Part shown: piece after piece, positions 20,820 through 31,589 of the stretch
Position numbering within the stretch: the first letter of the stretch is position 1
Layout of the letters: each line of letters opens with the position of its first letter
DNA from: Termitomyces sp. T153
Lineage: Eukaryota; Basidiomycota; Agaricomycetes; Agaricales; Lyophyllaceae
Direction of reading: 5' to 3'
Assembly (NCBI GenBank): GCA_018296165.2
Contig: JACKQL020000056.1
Location: 1 to 64,000, forward strand
DNA length: 64,000 nt
The notes under the pieces: generated by a model
Seen by the model: the letters and a program-made list of their open reading frames with translations, nothing else
The model's database searches: none
Told to the model about the DNA's origin: nothing
Position numbers and translations under genes: made by a program

Positions 20820-22850
20820 GAATAACTGGAATTCAAGGATTCCCACAATGTTGGTTGGTCAGAGCTGTTGTGCCTTCTGAAGTTCTGGAGAGATCATCAG
20901 GAAGAACATGGATCAAGTGATACCTTCTGGTGGAAGGTTTATGTCAACAAGAATCATGACAGGGTTCCTGCTGAGTATGGCACTTGTGCTGGCCATAAAA
21001 AGAGGACTGCTGCTGCAGCATCACATTAATAAGACCTATTTGTCACTGAGCACCATTTTTAGCATTTTGGACTGTGTGGCAGCTGACTATTTTGATGGGG
21101 CACAAGTCACAACACTCAGCATGTGAGGCCTAGCCCCAAGGTCTGGAATGACATAGCCTTTGCATGAGATTTTAGTGACCACGGAACTTGCTGCTACAAA
21201 AGATCTTGGCCTCATTGTTCTAGACCCAAAGTGCAGAACAATGAGGCCAAGACCTTTTGTAGCAGCAATTGCTAGTGACTTCTTGCTGACAACCCAGCTT
21301 TCTCCCACCAAGTATGGACATATTGCCAGGCATGTGACTTCTGACTTATCATTTCTCTTGTTGAGCTTACAAACATACTTGAATGGTGTCTACACTTCAG
21401 GTATTGACATTGGACTTGCCATTTTTGAGCTTTATTGCAATTAGGCAATGCATAGACTTTGCTTATAGTTTTCACTTAGTTACAGATTGACACCTCATAT
21501 GAACCATAAACACTTTGGCAGATGCTGTTGCTAGTGGCAACTATTTGCTTACTTTCCCATACAATACCTTTGAACAGTATAAATACTGCCTGTACATAGA
21601 CACTTAATCATCAGACCAAGTCCTACCATTGAACCTCACTCTTATCAAATTGTGCTACTCTCTCTATCTCTAAGCTTACCAGCTTGAGATTACATTTTGT
21701 CTCTATTGCTTACTGTCTCCCTCTCTATCACTTGACAACAACTTAGCAACAAGTCTTGCCTACCTCATTGACTTTGTGTGGCACCAATTATGGGTGTTCT
21801 TAGCATTATTTTTGAATTAGTGAAGCTAGTGGCTGCAGCTAGTAATTAGTTTGCATTTGTCCTCCTTTCAGTCTTGCATCATCACCACTCTCCATTCCCT
21901 ACCAAACATCTCTTTCACTGCTTAAGTTCACTTGGTCTTAGCGATGCTTTGGCCTTCATTGGTTTTCCTATTTGCTCAGCAACTTCTCATTACCACCTAG
22001 CAATTTTAGGCTACCAATAGTGACTCCTTCCACTTCACACCCAAACCCACATTAGCTCTTATTTTCTGGGATGGTTACTGACTCACCCTCAATTATTAAC
22101 TTCCTACTGCCAGCTACCCTATCTAGTGACTAGTGTTAGGTCTTCTTTTTTTAGGTTTCCTGCATGGCACTAGGCAGCATAGGAGCACATCAACATAAGG
22201 CAGCTCAAAAGAGAGGAGAACATCAGAAGAAACAAAAGCATGTTGGGTCATCCAGTAGTGTTATGGCAGGAAATTCTCTGGCTGGAAAATCCAGCATGGT
22301 AGGCCCCCCAGATCCAGCTGGCAAACATGCTGGGACTCTTGGCATTGCAGGCCAACCCAATCCATCTAGCAAATCTAGCTTTGTAAACCAACCAGATCCA
22401 TTGGGCAATCTGGCCAGCAATGCCAGTGCTGTAGAGCCAGATCTGTCTGGCAAACCTGGCACCACACCCATGTCTGGTCTCCAAATAAGTCTTGAGATCA
22501 TCAACAATGTCACTATATAACAGCTACAGCAATGAGGATGGAATAAGCTATTAACTCCAATCAATGACCCAGCAGATGGGTTTCCTTGTTATGCAGTTCC
22601 AAGATCTGTTCTTGATATTCTCAACCAGAAAGAGGACACACATGAAACAGAAACAGAGGAAACACCATCTCATCAACTGGCATGTCAGAAGTGCAAGGCA
22701 TCACCTGACCTGCTACCAATCATCTCAAAGAGACAAAGGAGATCTCAAGCAGAGAAATTGAAAGAGGATGCAGCTTATTACATCCAGGGATCTACAACTC
22801 CAACAAGAAGTAGTACTTGCAACAAATCTGCTCAAACAGCCCAGCATTGT
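20820..22850 (+). pseudogene. Unrecognised TE-type reading frame split by a solo LTR
   Basis: A frame with FWRDHQEEHGSSDTFWWKVY and AEYGTCAGHKKRT runs to TSD base 21026. If the LTR at 21027-22192 and one 4-bp duplicate are removed it continues in the same frame (KAAQKRGEHQKKQKHVG ...), with degenerate PDPAGK/PNPSSK/PDPLGN-type repeats. It stops at 22518, then resumes after a stop and frame change (CYAVPRSVLDILNQK ... CQKCKASPDLLPIISKRQRR) to about 22840. I do not recognise the family. It may be a DNA-binding or gag-like protein of a transposon. Confidence 0.5.
21027..22192 (+). mobile_element. Solo LTR, family C, copy 1 (1166 bp)
   Basis: Flanked by ACAT at 21023-21026 and 22193-22196. Ends are TAATAAGACC and GAGCACATCA (TG...CA in the other copies). 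A TATAAATA box at 21578-21585 sets the plus orientation. Copies 2 (43851-44975) and 3 (60709-61762) are in the opposite direction. Confidence 0.85.
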
Positions 22851-22984
22851 TGATGGACTGCATATTCCAATGGATTTCATCTGTTGCTGCCAATGAATAT
22901 ATCCAGTGCTACTTCCAGTAGGAGTTTCTAATGATGCAAAATGCTCAGTAGCTCCAATAAGATTAGAAAAAAAAACACTTTGCA

Positions 22985-23115
22985 GGTGTTAAACAAAAAT
23001 AAAAAAAAATTGTCATGGAACATGTTAGACAATGCATGGACCAGGAGTCAAACTCAAAGCCCATAGTATTGAAATCTTCAAAGCTTCAATGTGAATTCCA
23101 CTACACCATAGGTGG
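22985..23115 (-). repeat. tRNA-Gln-like SINE unit 1
   Basis: On the minus strand: A box TGGTGTAGTGG (23098-23108), anticodon-region GCTTTGAAG, B box GAGTTTGACTCC (23044-23055), then 'catgacaattttttttt' tail. A box, TTG anticodon context and B box fit tRNA-Gln(TTG). The CG of the usual B box GGTTCGA is lost. The acceptor stem does not pair, so this is not a working tRNA. Confidence 0.55.
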
Positions 23116-23194
23116 TGTTATTCACATGCAATTAAAAATGATTGTTTGTCTAAAGATTGGCACCATATGTTGAACTTGCAACTAACACAATACA

Positions 23195-23330
23195 TTGATA
23201 AAAATAAAAAAAATTGGCATGGAATATGATGGACAAAGGCAAGAACAGGGGGTCAAACCCAGAACCTGCTGGTATGGAAAGCTTCAAAGCTTCAATGCAG
23301 ATTCCACTACACCATGGGAGGTGTTATACC
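23195..23330 (-). repeat. tRNA-Gln-like SINE unit 2
   Basis: Same design as unit 1: A box at 23304-23314, GCTTTGAAG, B box GGGTTTGACCC (about 23249-23260), and a similar 'catgccaattttttttat' tail. The shared tail shows that units 1 and 2 are copies of one SINE. Confidence 0.55.
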
Positions 23331-23504
23331 CATGCAAGTGAAAATGATTACAGAGGATGGAAGGCTAACAAGCTTCAAACACAATTCCACTACAGCAGAG
23401 AACTGTGTTTGGTTCAGTGACAATGTAGTATGAGATGTGTGATGTAAAAGTACAAAGTGTCAATGCAGTAGCATGGGCAAAATTACAAACAAGGTTGTAA
23501 CATT

Positions 23505-23585
23505 GGCAGTTGCAGGAGTTGAACCTGCAGCTGCCACATGAAATTGATACAAAGTGTCAATGCAGTACCAGTAGACCACATTGCT
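23505..23585 (-). repeat. tRNA-like unit 3
   Basis: A box TGGTCTACTGG (23568-23578) and B box GGTTCAACTCC (23514-23524) with CACTTTGTATC between. It is more diverged from units 1 and 2 and lacks their T-rich tail. Confidence 0.45.
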
Positions 23586-23915
23586 GTTGTTACTCTATTG
23601 AATGCAGGGTCACAAAGCTAATGAAGATTTTGATTGCCAACCAGAAACATTAATCTAACCACAGTATATACATTTCAATTCATGTCAAGATAGTATATAT
23701 ACATTTTCATTGATCATTACAAAATATAACAATGTAAGAACTAGGCTGGAATGTGTCAAAAAAGTACAAAAAATGTCAAGAAAGTCCAGTAGCCCTCATC
23801 CTCTTCATGCTTCCTTCATCTCCTTGGCTACTGCTTCCTCAGCATGTTCATCAGCCTTTCTCTTACCTGCTAGACAATTGGAGGACCAGGTATGTTTGGT
23901 AGGGGGTCATGTGGC

Positions 23916-24640
23916 TCAGGAGGTGCTGGGGTCATGTTGTGGCACAATCTCATCTGGAGCATCAGCTGGTGCTAGGCCTGTCATATCCACATTGCTGGCT
24001 GCTGGTCCAGTAGCAATGGTGGAGTCAGTGATGGTGGCAGTGAGCCCAGTGGGAGTGACAGAGTTAGTAGCAATGGCTGAGCTGGTGACACTGGCAGTGG
24101 GCCTAGTGGCCTCAATGGATTTGGTGGCAGACCCACTGAGTATACCAGAGTTGGTCACAATAGCAATGGGGTTGCTGATGAGAGCAGAGTTGTCAGCAAT
24201 GGTGGACTGATCAACAGTAGTGACTACAATGGTGGCATGGTTGATCTCGCTCTTATCCTTGGGCTGGGCAGCCTTGTCATTGTTGAGCTCTTCTGCCTCA
24301 GCAATGGGTGCCAGAGTAGAAGCTGGCACAGGTGGAAGGCTTCTGGTGCTGGGGGCTGGTTGGATGGGGGGGAGGAGATTTGAAGCTGGTTCTAAAGGTT
24401 GTTGACCATGCCCCAGAGCACAACAATGTTGACTTTGTTCTGTGTGAGATGCCTAGCATGAGCCTCAATAGTTTGCCTTGTCCTGTTGAGGTCAGATGTC
24501 ATGTCCACAACACTCATATCAATGATGTTCACATGCTCATTGAGTGCTTGCAGCAGTATATTGTACTGCCAGAGCATCTTCTCCATCTCTGTAAACCTCA
24601 TCTCCTCAGCTAGCACAACTCCTAACCTCATCTACTCTGA
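23916..24640 (-). pseudogene. Low-complexity and coiled-coil TE-type frames
   Basis: 24631-24392 reads a helical stretch (EEMRFTEMEKMLWQYN, LNRTRQTIEAHARHL). 24329-23916 reads a Ser/Thr/Ala-rich imperfect repeat (AIATNSVTPTGL, ATGPAASNVDMTG). Both lie downstream of the Cys-rich frame at 24951-25865 on the same strand and are probably the C-terminal half of the same protein, separated by frame breaks. The family is not recognised. Confidence 0.4.
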
Positions 24641-24950
24641 ACAACCTCAATTTTTTCATTGATAAAATTGAGCCATTGGTTCAACCCCACCATAGCTTGG
24701 GAAAGCACAGCCTTGATGGATCTGGTGGAGATGGGCAGATCTGCCTGCTACTTGCCCTTTCTCTTTCTGCTAGTCATCAGCAGGTCCACTTGCTCCTTCC
24801 CCTTTGCACTGGCCACTGGCTGATCTGTCCATTCCTTTCTCCTTCCCTTTCCACTGGCTGCTGGCATATCTGCTAGCCACATTGTTGATGGCCCAGCAAC
24901 TGGTGTTGTTGGTTCTGTCTGCTGTCAGTAAATGATTTCAGTTAGAGAAA

Positions 24951-25865
24951 TCAACACTTACCCTTGACATACTCAGCAGACTTGGGTTTTCTCTGCCTTT
25001 TCTCCTTCTTTCCCTTCTTGCCCTTGTTTCTCCAGACCTCTTCCTTGTGATACCTTGTGAGACTGCATGTTTTCTTGAGGACAAGCTGACAGGCACTAAA
25101 CAAGGTTCCTCCCTTTGTCTTGACACATTGGAGCCCTTTCTTTTGACAGTATTGGCAAGGGGGGTCAAGGCATGCCCCTGCACAAGGAGGTGCTGTCATG
25201 AGGTACTTCTCTAACCTCATTGATGGTGTGATCTCCTCCTGCCAATGTTCCTTGTCATTGAAATGATCATTGTTGTCATTCAAGTCATTTTTGTTGTCTT
25301 TGTCTGAGGCAAGGAATTGATGTTTGGACTGGCTAGATGGGGGAGGACTATGAGGCAGAGTTTGGGCAGTGTATTTCCTCCATTCTTGTTGAGGAATCTG
25401 TGCTTTGCTAGCCTTTCTGATCAGCCAGAGTCTGGCTGGCACTAGCTCTACTAGTGACAATGGACTTGATACCAATGCTCTACCAGGTTTTGATGAGGGA
25501 TCTACTAGGGACAGCTGAGCTGCTGTGGAGACCAGACCTGCTGGTAGTACTGGATCTGCTGCCACCATTGGTGGTTTGATTGCTGAAATCCATTTAAAAA
25601 TTTCCAAAGATGGACCTGCCACTCCTTCTGCTGCCTGGCCCTTGTTGACCTCCTGGGCTTCCTTCCTTGCCTGTGACTCCTTGAAATATGCCCCTGCCTT
25701 CTCTTTCAACTCCTCAATTGCCTTCACATCTGACAGCTTGCCTGATAAAATCTGGAGGGCCTCATTGGAAAAGCTTTTCCTCACCTCCAGGTCAAGTTGT
25801 TTGTCCTTGGCCCAGGAAATTTGCTTCCACAAAGATTTCTTCAACACCATCTGTGAGTGTGGCAT
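24951..25865 (-). CDS. Cys-rich protein of repeat-associated basidiomycete family (304 aa open frame)
   Basis: The N-terminus (about 1-75) is charged and helical. It is followed by a Pro/Ser-rich linker, an acidic Asp/Asn stretch (DNKNDLNDNNDHFNDKEH) and a Cys cluster: C-x3-C-x4-C-x2-C-x6-C, then a further Cys pair before a Lys-rich tail (GKKGKKEKRQRK). Similar CxxC...C arrangements occur in multicopy proteins of Agaricomycetes, possibly Zn-binding. The start shown is the first ATG of the frame. The downstream coiled-coil and Ser-rich frames may belong to it. The sequence is CG-poor like the transposons, so I treat it as transposon- or repeat-derived. Function unknown. Confidence 0.45.
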   Translation of the reverse strand: MPHSQMVLKKSLWKQISWAKDKQLDLEVRKSFSNEALQILSGKLSDVKAIEELKEKAGAYFKESQARKEAQEVNKGQAAEGVAGPSLEIFKWISAIKPPMVAADPVLPAGLVSTAAQLSLVDPSSKPGRALVSSPLSLVELVPARLWLIRKASKAQIPQQEWRKYTAQTLPHSPPPSSQSKHQFLASDKDNKNDLNDNNDHFNDKEHWQEEITPSMRLEKYLMTAPPCAGACLDPPCQYCQKKGLQCVKTKGGTLFSACQLVLKKTCSLTRYHKEEVWRNKGKKGKKEKRQRKPKSAEYVKGKC

Positions 25866-25869
25866 ATTA

Positions 25870-26650
25870 TCCTATGAATAGGGTCACTCACCAATTGTTT
25901 AACACTACCCTGGAGATCTGACATGTCTCCTCTCAGAGCAGAGACCAACACAGAGTTCTCAGTGTTGTAGAGCTGTTGAAAAAGGACCTCAGTAGAAGGA
26001 GACATAGCATAGCAGAGAGCAATGAGCAGATGAACAGCAGCTGGTGAGTGAAAGAGGACTTGAAAGTCAAGAATTTAAAAATTAGGGTCATGTGCATCTG
26101 TTGATTTATGTGTACTGTCCAAAAGTGGTATCTGCCAAAGAAGGTTGCAGCTTCCAAAGAATTTGATGCTTTGATGACATTTGATGGCTGCCAAAGAAAA
26201 TTGATGCCTTTTAAAGAATTCTGATCCTCTATAAAGAATTCTGATGCATTCCCAAGCATCTAAAAAAACCATAACCAATATGATGTGTTCTCCATTGATT
26301 TTGTTCAACTGGCATAATTCTGTGTTTCTGCTGTTCCTTGATTGTTATTTCTGCAGTTAAAATAGATCTTCATATCACTTTTCATTTAAGTGGCTTGTTG
26401 CCAGTGGTGGTACCAGCTTTGGCCACCCCCCATCTTCTCAGCGGCTTTTTAATAGTGCTAAGTGGATTGTTCCTGAGGGCAGATTTCATCACAAGCAGTA
26501 GCAGCTGGTCATGAGAAATGGCCAGCAGCTGGATTTGCTGCTAGTCTGCTAACACCAGTGGATTTTAGTATTGAGTGGAGCTGGTCACTGTTAAATGTAA
26601 TTGCAACAGACCTGGTAGTAATTAGCAGCTCCAGATCCTGGTCAAAGGAC
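25870..26650. other. No recognised feature
   Basis: CG-poor sequence with stops in all frames. No known family, RNA gene or clear repeat is visible. Confidence 0.4.
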
Positions 26651-26654
26651 TCTG

Positions 26655-27715
26655 CTGGATATGTATAGTATGGCACAATGTACAATCAAAAGCATGCTCT
26701 GCTGTAATGTAGCACACACTACATGTGTATGTCTCTATGTGCCTCTGCAACTACTGGAAGTTTCTGATGGTCTTTGGCAACACATCTCAATGGACTATAT
26801 CAGCCCACTGCCCCTCTCCCATGGATTGTGCAATGGCTTCATGGAGCATGTTTGGTGCCTCTATGGCTCTATGGTATGCCCAAGAAGATAGTGTCAGATT
26901 GGGGTCCTCAGTTTGTCATAAAGTATGTAAAGCATATGTGGCAGTGCTTGGGCATTAAACCTGCCCTGTTGATGGCCCACCACTCACAGTTGGACAGGCA
27001 GATGGAAAGGTTGAATCAAGAGCTGAAAATCTACCTGTAAGCATTTATTGATTATTACCAGGATGACTGGATGGACTGGTTACCATTTGCAGAGTTCATG
27101 TATAATAATAGAGTCAGTACAGCAATGGGAATGTCCCCATTCTATGCCAATGCCAGATATGCCTATAATCCAATGTTTTCCATTGACCCAGTAAATTTGC
27201 AGACAGTCCCAAAGGTGGATTCATGCCTGGACAGAGTTTAAGAGGTCTAAGGGGAGTTGAAAGCATTTTTGGAGTTGGCAGCAACAAGGATGAAGCATTT
27301 TTATGACATGTGGGTTGACAATGTGCTGGATTATGTGGTGTGGAACCATGTGTTTTTGGAGAGGGCAGACTTGCACTTGGATAGGACAAGTGGTAAGCTG
27401 GATTTCAAGAGGTTCAACCCTTTCCAGATCACACAGAAAATATTGGACACAGCATACCATTTAGCCCTACCAGATGGTTGGGCTTTCCATGATGTCTTTC
27501 ATGTCTCTTGCTCGGTCCCAGCACATGAGGACACTATTGTGGGTAGATGACAGGAACCACTGCTGCCAGTGCAAATGGAGACTGGGAATAAGCCATCCAG
27601 GAGTTCAGGGCAAACAAATGGCAGCATGGGAAGAAGAAGCACAGGCATGGCAGCAACACAGGACAGGAGTGTAGGAGTGTGGTCCTTTTTTAATTAACTT
27701 AGCTCTATCTTACAA
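26655..27715 (+). pseudogene. Gypsy integrase to C-terminus fragment
   Basis: Integrase core pieces read PLQLLEVSDGLWQHISMDYI (about 26742-26800), IVSDWGPQFVIKYV (26890-26935) and LLMAHHSQLDRQMERLNQEL, then WLPFAEFMYNN. The C-terminal part (27257-27550) has the RFNPFQI ... YHLALPDGWAFHDVFHVS block. Several stops and frame changes are present, and RT and gag are absent. It ends at a purine tract before an LTR-like start at 27728. Confidence 0.8.
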
Positions 27716-27727
27716 GTGGGGGGTGAG

Positions 27728-27880
27728 TGTCATGATATACACATGACCTGACCTTCATACTTGTGTAGTTAGTAGTCATATTCTTTATCTTAGTCCACTT
27801 TGTTCCTAGGTATGTCACATCAGTGGTCATATCTATGGTTATCATATTATATACTTTGTTCTTAATGCTCACAATGCATT
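27728..27880 (+). repeat. Partial 3' LTR next to the Gypsy fragment
   Basis: TGTCATGATATACACATGAC follows the purine tract aagtggggggtgag, as expected for a 3' LTR start. The sequence gccttaca near 27878 could be its end. No second copy exists in the window, so the right edge is uncertain. Confidence 0.4.
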
Positions 27881-27940
27881 GCCTTGCAAATTGCAGTTCA
27901 AGAGTTCAAGCCTTACAATTCTAGCCCAGGTGGCTACCTG

Positions 27941-27941
27941 A

Positions 27942-27971
<30 letters not shown>
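27941..27971 (+). repeat. (TTG)n microsatellite
   Basis: About ten TTG/GTT triplets. Confidence 0.9.
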
Positions 27972-27972
<1 letters not shown>

Positions 27973-28085
27973 CTGCTCTGGCAAAGCCAGTGCCTTTATT
28001 TCAAGGTAGGAATACATGGGAATTGTATGTCATCCACCCTACAGTATTCTAAGAGGGCTTTCAGCCCCTTAATCCTTCAATATTT

Positions 28086-28290
28086 GTCATTATTGTTCAT
28101 CCCCACCTGTTCTACTTTCAACAATGCTTTCCCCTTCACCTTTCTATTATCTGTCATTATTGTTCATCCCCACCTGTTCTACTTTCAACAATGCTTTCCC
28201 CTTCACCTTTCTATTATCTGTCATTATTGTTCATCCCCACCTGTTCTACTTTCAACAATGTTTTCCCCTTCACCTTTCCATTGTTGGTAC
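28086..28290 (+). repeat. 67-bp minisatellite, three units
   Basis: The unit starting gtcattattgttcatcccc repeats at 28086, 28153 and 28220 with nearly no change. The open frames across it in all three phases are by-products of the repeat. Confidence 0.92.
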
Positions 28291-28299
28291 CAGTTTGAG

Positions 28300-28740
28300 C
28301 TCCAAATGAAACCCACCCAGCTCCACACCCCCCTTTTGAGTTTCCAGCACTGATGGGCAATGGCCATTGGTGTTAGTCACATAGTTGTCAGTTACAGACT
28401 TGAGTTCTGATGGCATCAGCAGTCCAGCCTGCCCACAGATGCACTCACACTCTGACCCTCCCCAAAACAGTGGTACAGTAGAAAACACTAAGAACTGACC
28501 TCTTGGCACTCCCAAATTAGGAATTGTTATAACACTCTGGAAAAAAACTTAGAAAACTCTGAAAACCATCAGAATGGACTTGGAATGATAAGGGCTTTCA
28601 TGCCAACACAATCATATTCTGTGAATTTAAGTTTTTAGAAAACTCAACACACTAAAACTGGATTTTAGACCCTGCAGGGTCCTGATGACCCTTAAATTCC
28701 ATATTTGGTATAATCTAATCAACAGATAAGATAGGGAGTC
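28300..28740. other. No recognised feature
   Basis: CG-poor sequence between the minisatellite and the DDE_3 transposase relic. No family is recognised. Confidence 0.35.
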
Positions 28741-28744
28741 ATGA

Positions 28745-30330
28745 AAACAACTGTATGTACATGTCTATAGTGGGTTCTGAAGGATGTCAAGATCCATCAT
28801 GATGTTGGCAGGAACACACCAATGGAATCTGTATTTATGAACAGCATATTCAGCCTGTTGTGCATTCAATCCCTTGCTAAAGAACACAAACCTATATGCA
28901 TCCATGTAACAGTGGTAAAGCAATACCTGGAGACTGTGCCAAGTGCAGCAAAACACAAAAGGAGAAGGAGAAGGAGGCATGAGAAGCTCAAGAAGAAATG
29001 GCAGGCCAGGATGAAATAGAAGAAGCTGATGAAGATGCAATCTATGTTCTTCCATCTAAAGGAAAAATGTGCTGCCTGTGTCAAGTCCTTGCAGCACAGG
29101 CTGACTTTTTAATGGAAAAGCCACTTCTGCAAATTGAGATTGAGAAGCATGGCCATAAGTACTACTTCCTCCCAAAGTTCCACTGTGAACCCAATCCAAT
29201 TGAGTTGTTTTGGGGTTGGCTGAAGTATTGTATGTTTTCTTTTGGTCTTTTGAATATTACCTTTTCTAATCTGATGGGTACATAGGTTATTGCTGTCTTG
29301 TTGATGGCACTTTCCATACTGCAAAGACTCTTGTGCCTGAAATAATCAATTCATGTGAGAAAAGGACTATTTGTGCCTTTTTTTGCAAAAAATGGTGGTT
29401 GCCTTCACCAAATCATCCCACAAGCCTTGTTCCTGTAGAGTTTGTTTCATACCCTTTGCCTGACCTTGAAAGGCATAGAATGGATGATCTGGAGGAAGGT
29501 CATTGTCAAAGATCATTGTTTGTAACTTGCCTCAGAGTGCCAGATTCAGGTTGTCATCAGGAATTCTTGTGGGATGCATCAATCACTGCCTTCCACCTGG
29601 TCTAACATTCATTTCATTAACATTGAGTGCATCATCAGCTTGTGCAGCATGAGCAGTGGATTGATCAAAAATGAATTCCCCAACAGCACCAGGGAAAAGC
29701 TTTTTGAACACTGGAAAAGCTCATGTAATAACCTAGTAACTATATCATCTGAATCAGATGCCAATATTTAAATTTAATCTAATATACTTGGTTGATAAGT
29801 CTCTTTGCATTCCACCAGCCATCAGCATTTTTTCCTGGATAGATTTTCTCACAAGCATTGTCAATCAATTCTCCATTACTTCTGAGAGACTGATGAAGCT
29901 CTTCTGCCTGTTCTGGAGTCAGCTTCAACTGTTCATACAGCTCCACTATAAAATCAGATATATGTATAGATTTTCCCTGCCCTTTTTTTTGAATTGGAAG
30001 TTTAACATCCTTTGCCCAGACACAATGATGTAACTCATTTGACCAAAGGATGGTCTCATCCTGGTAAACAGATATGTGAAGCTTTTCATCTGGCTCCAGT
30101 GTTGGAAAGATTGGTTCAAGGGTCTTCTCATCAATTTGAATTTGCAAACTAAACATATTATGACACTCTTTCTCACAAAAGAAAACTGAAAACTCACTGG
30201 TAATTTTTGGACATCATTTTGAGAAATTCAACATGTGCTCCAATGACATCAGGCTATTTGTGACCATCCACATAAACTCCTTTCTTGATTTCACTCACAC
30301 TGTAGCCTAGTTTGTGTAGCCAACATAGGA
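28745..30330 (-). pseudogene. DDE_3 (Tc1/IS630-like) transposase with an internal inverted block
   Basis: Read on the minus strand: 30325-30200 WLHKLGYSVSEIKKGVYVDGH; a GTGAGT intron; 30147-29779 ISVYQDETILWSNELHHCVW (first Asp), KSIHISDFI, DGWWNAKRLINQ; 29690-29400 FIFDQSTAHAAQADDALNVN (second Asp), MNVRPGGRQ, FQGQAKGMKQTLQEQGLWDDL. The next segment (28926-29397) is read on the plus strand: GDCAKCSKTQKEKEKEA, MCCLCQVLAAQADFLMEKPL, FLPKFHCEPNPIELFWG (third acidic residue), an intron, LVDGTFHTAKTLVPEIINS. The minus strand then resumes with CYMDAYR ... GLNAQQAEYAVHKYR (28920-28765). So the catalytic Glu block is flipped. The N-terminus is cut off by LTR family E. Confidence 0.85.
28926..29397 (+). 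other. Inverted segment inside the DDE_3 transposase
   Basis: The approximately 470-bp block carrying the Glu motif is in the opposite orientation to both neighbours. At the left edge the plus strand reads tggtaaagcaatacc; at the right edge the minus strand reads tggtgaaggcaaccacc. These are similar short inverted repeats that could have mediated the flip. Confidence 0.75.
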
Positions 30331-31166
30331 ACAAGTTTCTAGGCATGTAAAAGGACTGCAGGGCAAGTGGAGGGTTCACAAGTGATGGGAGCAGAACTGG
30401 AGTTTGATGGGGATCAATCAAGACTGATGGTTTTTGGGGTCAAGCATAGGGTGAGGTTTGGAGTTGCCATAAGAATGTTTGAAGGTCATAGCACATGCAC
30501 AGAGTTTGTAATGACATCAGAGATGAAAGGGACTTAGGAAAGATAAAGGAAACCAAGACAGTTGAGACAAGACAAAGGCAAGACAAGATGGAACTGAGAA
30601 AAGAAATTGTTTTGAGACTAAAGATAGAAATGGAGACAAAACAGAAAGAAACACAAGACACAAGTAACTGGATTATGCAATATCAAGACTAAGGTAACAA
30701 ATGCTATTCTACATCTTTATATACTAACTACTGGACATTCTCTGGGGTTTGGGGGCATGATGGCAGGGCTTGTTGGAGCTGCATGGGGTTGGTGGGTGTT
30801 GTTTCTGATTGGAGGGCAGGCTGCAGTGATATTCTGATGGGAATGTGGTCTGTCCTGCAGCTGTCAGGGAACTCTGGAGTGGTTGTGTAGGTCATGGAGG
30901 TGGTTGAGTGATGTGCATCTGTGCCAGGGGAAGTGCCAGAGAGGTTTGGGGGCCTTGTAAGCAAGGAGGGGAGCTGAGGAGGCCCATAGAGGATGTGTCA
31001 GGGTTTGCCAGGAGTTGTTGGAGTTTGCCAAGGAAATGTCAGGGTTAGCTGGGGCAGGCACTGTAGGTCAATAAAGGTTGGGGTGGGTTGGGGAGATCAT
31101 TAGGGGGGCTCCAGGGAGGCAGGGTGTCCTGGGGGAAGGTCTGGGGTGTGGGAGTGGGTCATGACA
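30325..31166 (-). repeat. LTR family E, copy 1, truncated
   Basis: Matches 58560-59404 and 59760-60708. The right end is gagtgggtcatgaca; the left ~200 bp of the full copies is absent. It sits between transposase N-terminal residues (WLHKLGY) and further minus-strand coding-like sequence. The minus-strand TATATAAAG-type box (complement of 30715-30725) suggests minus orientation. Confidence 0.75.
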
Positions 31167-31169
31167 TCT

Positions 31170-31499
31170 GCATCCAACAGCAGCCTCCTGCAATTCCTTT
31201 TTCTGTTTATATTGAGTTTTATGGCCACATCCTGAGAAAGTTGGTAGTGCTGCAAGAAGGCAAGGTTTCTTCAGTTTTCAAGCATCCTTCTTCGATTCAG
31301 TTTCACATTGACAGCACTGGTAATTCATTCTCACACTACTAATGTCTTCAGTCATGGTTCCAACTATCTGCTGAGCAAACTCCTTCTCTAGGTCTTCTTC
31401 TGATTCACATTCTCCCTCAGAATCCTCACCAGCCTTCTCCGGTACTTCTACTAGTGAGAACACAAAGCTAGAAGCTAAGTTCTTGTCATCAGATTCCAT
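31170..31499 (-). pseudogene. Acidic N-terminal fragment, probably of the DDE_3 transposase gene
   Basis: From the ATG at 31497-31499, the minus strand reads an acidic stretch (EKAGEDSEGECESEEDLEKEF), a Cys-containing run, a stop, then FSGCGHKTQYKQKKELQEAAVG up to the LTR E edge. Position and strand fit the missing N-terminus of the transposase at 28745-30330; sequence family is not proven. Confidence 0.4.
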
Positions 31500-31589
31500 T
31501 GCACTGTCAGTGAGTTTGAAATTGGGATCTGTCTGTTTATTAATGGGATCATCTGTGCATCCACTGTACTTATAGGATGGCCTACTCTT

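Larger units (their letters stand above)
22860..23700. other. Non-coding stretch with tRNA-like units
   Basis: No protein frame is recognised. Three tRNA-like heads on the minus strand (listed separately) and A-rich runs (22970-23010, 23200-23215) make this a SINE-like cluster. Confidence 0.45.

Noticed and set aside
23041..23585. Functional tRNA-Gln genes
   Set aside because: Acceptor stems do not pair and B boxes are mutated; tRNA-derived SINE units fit better.
28081..28353. Two overlapping frames rich in Phe/Pro/Leu
   Set aside because: Products of the 67-bp minisatellite, open in all phases.
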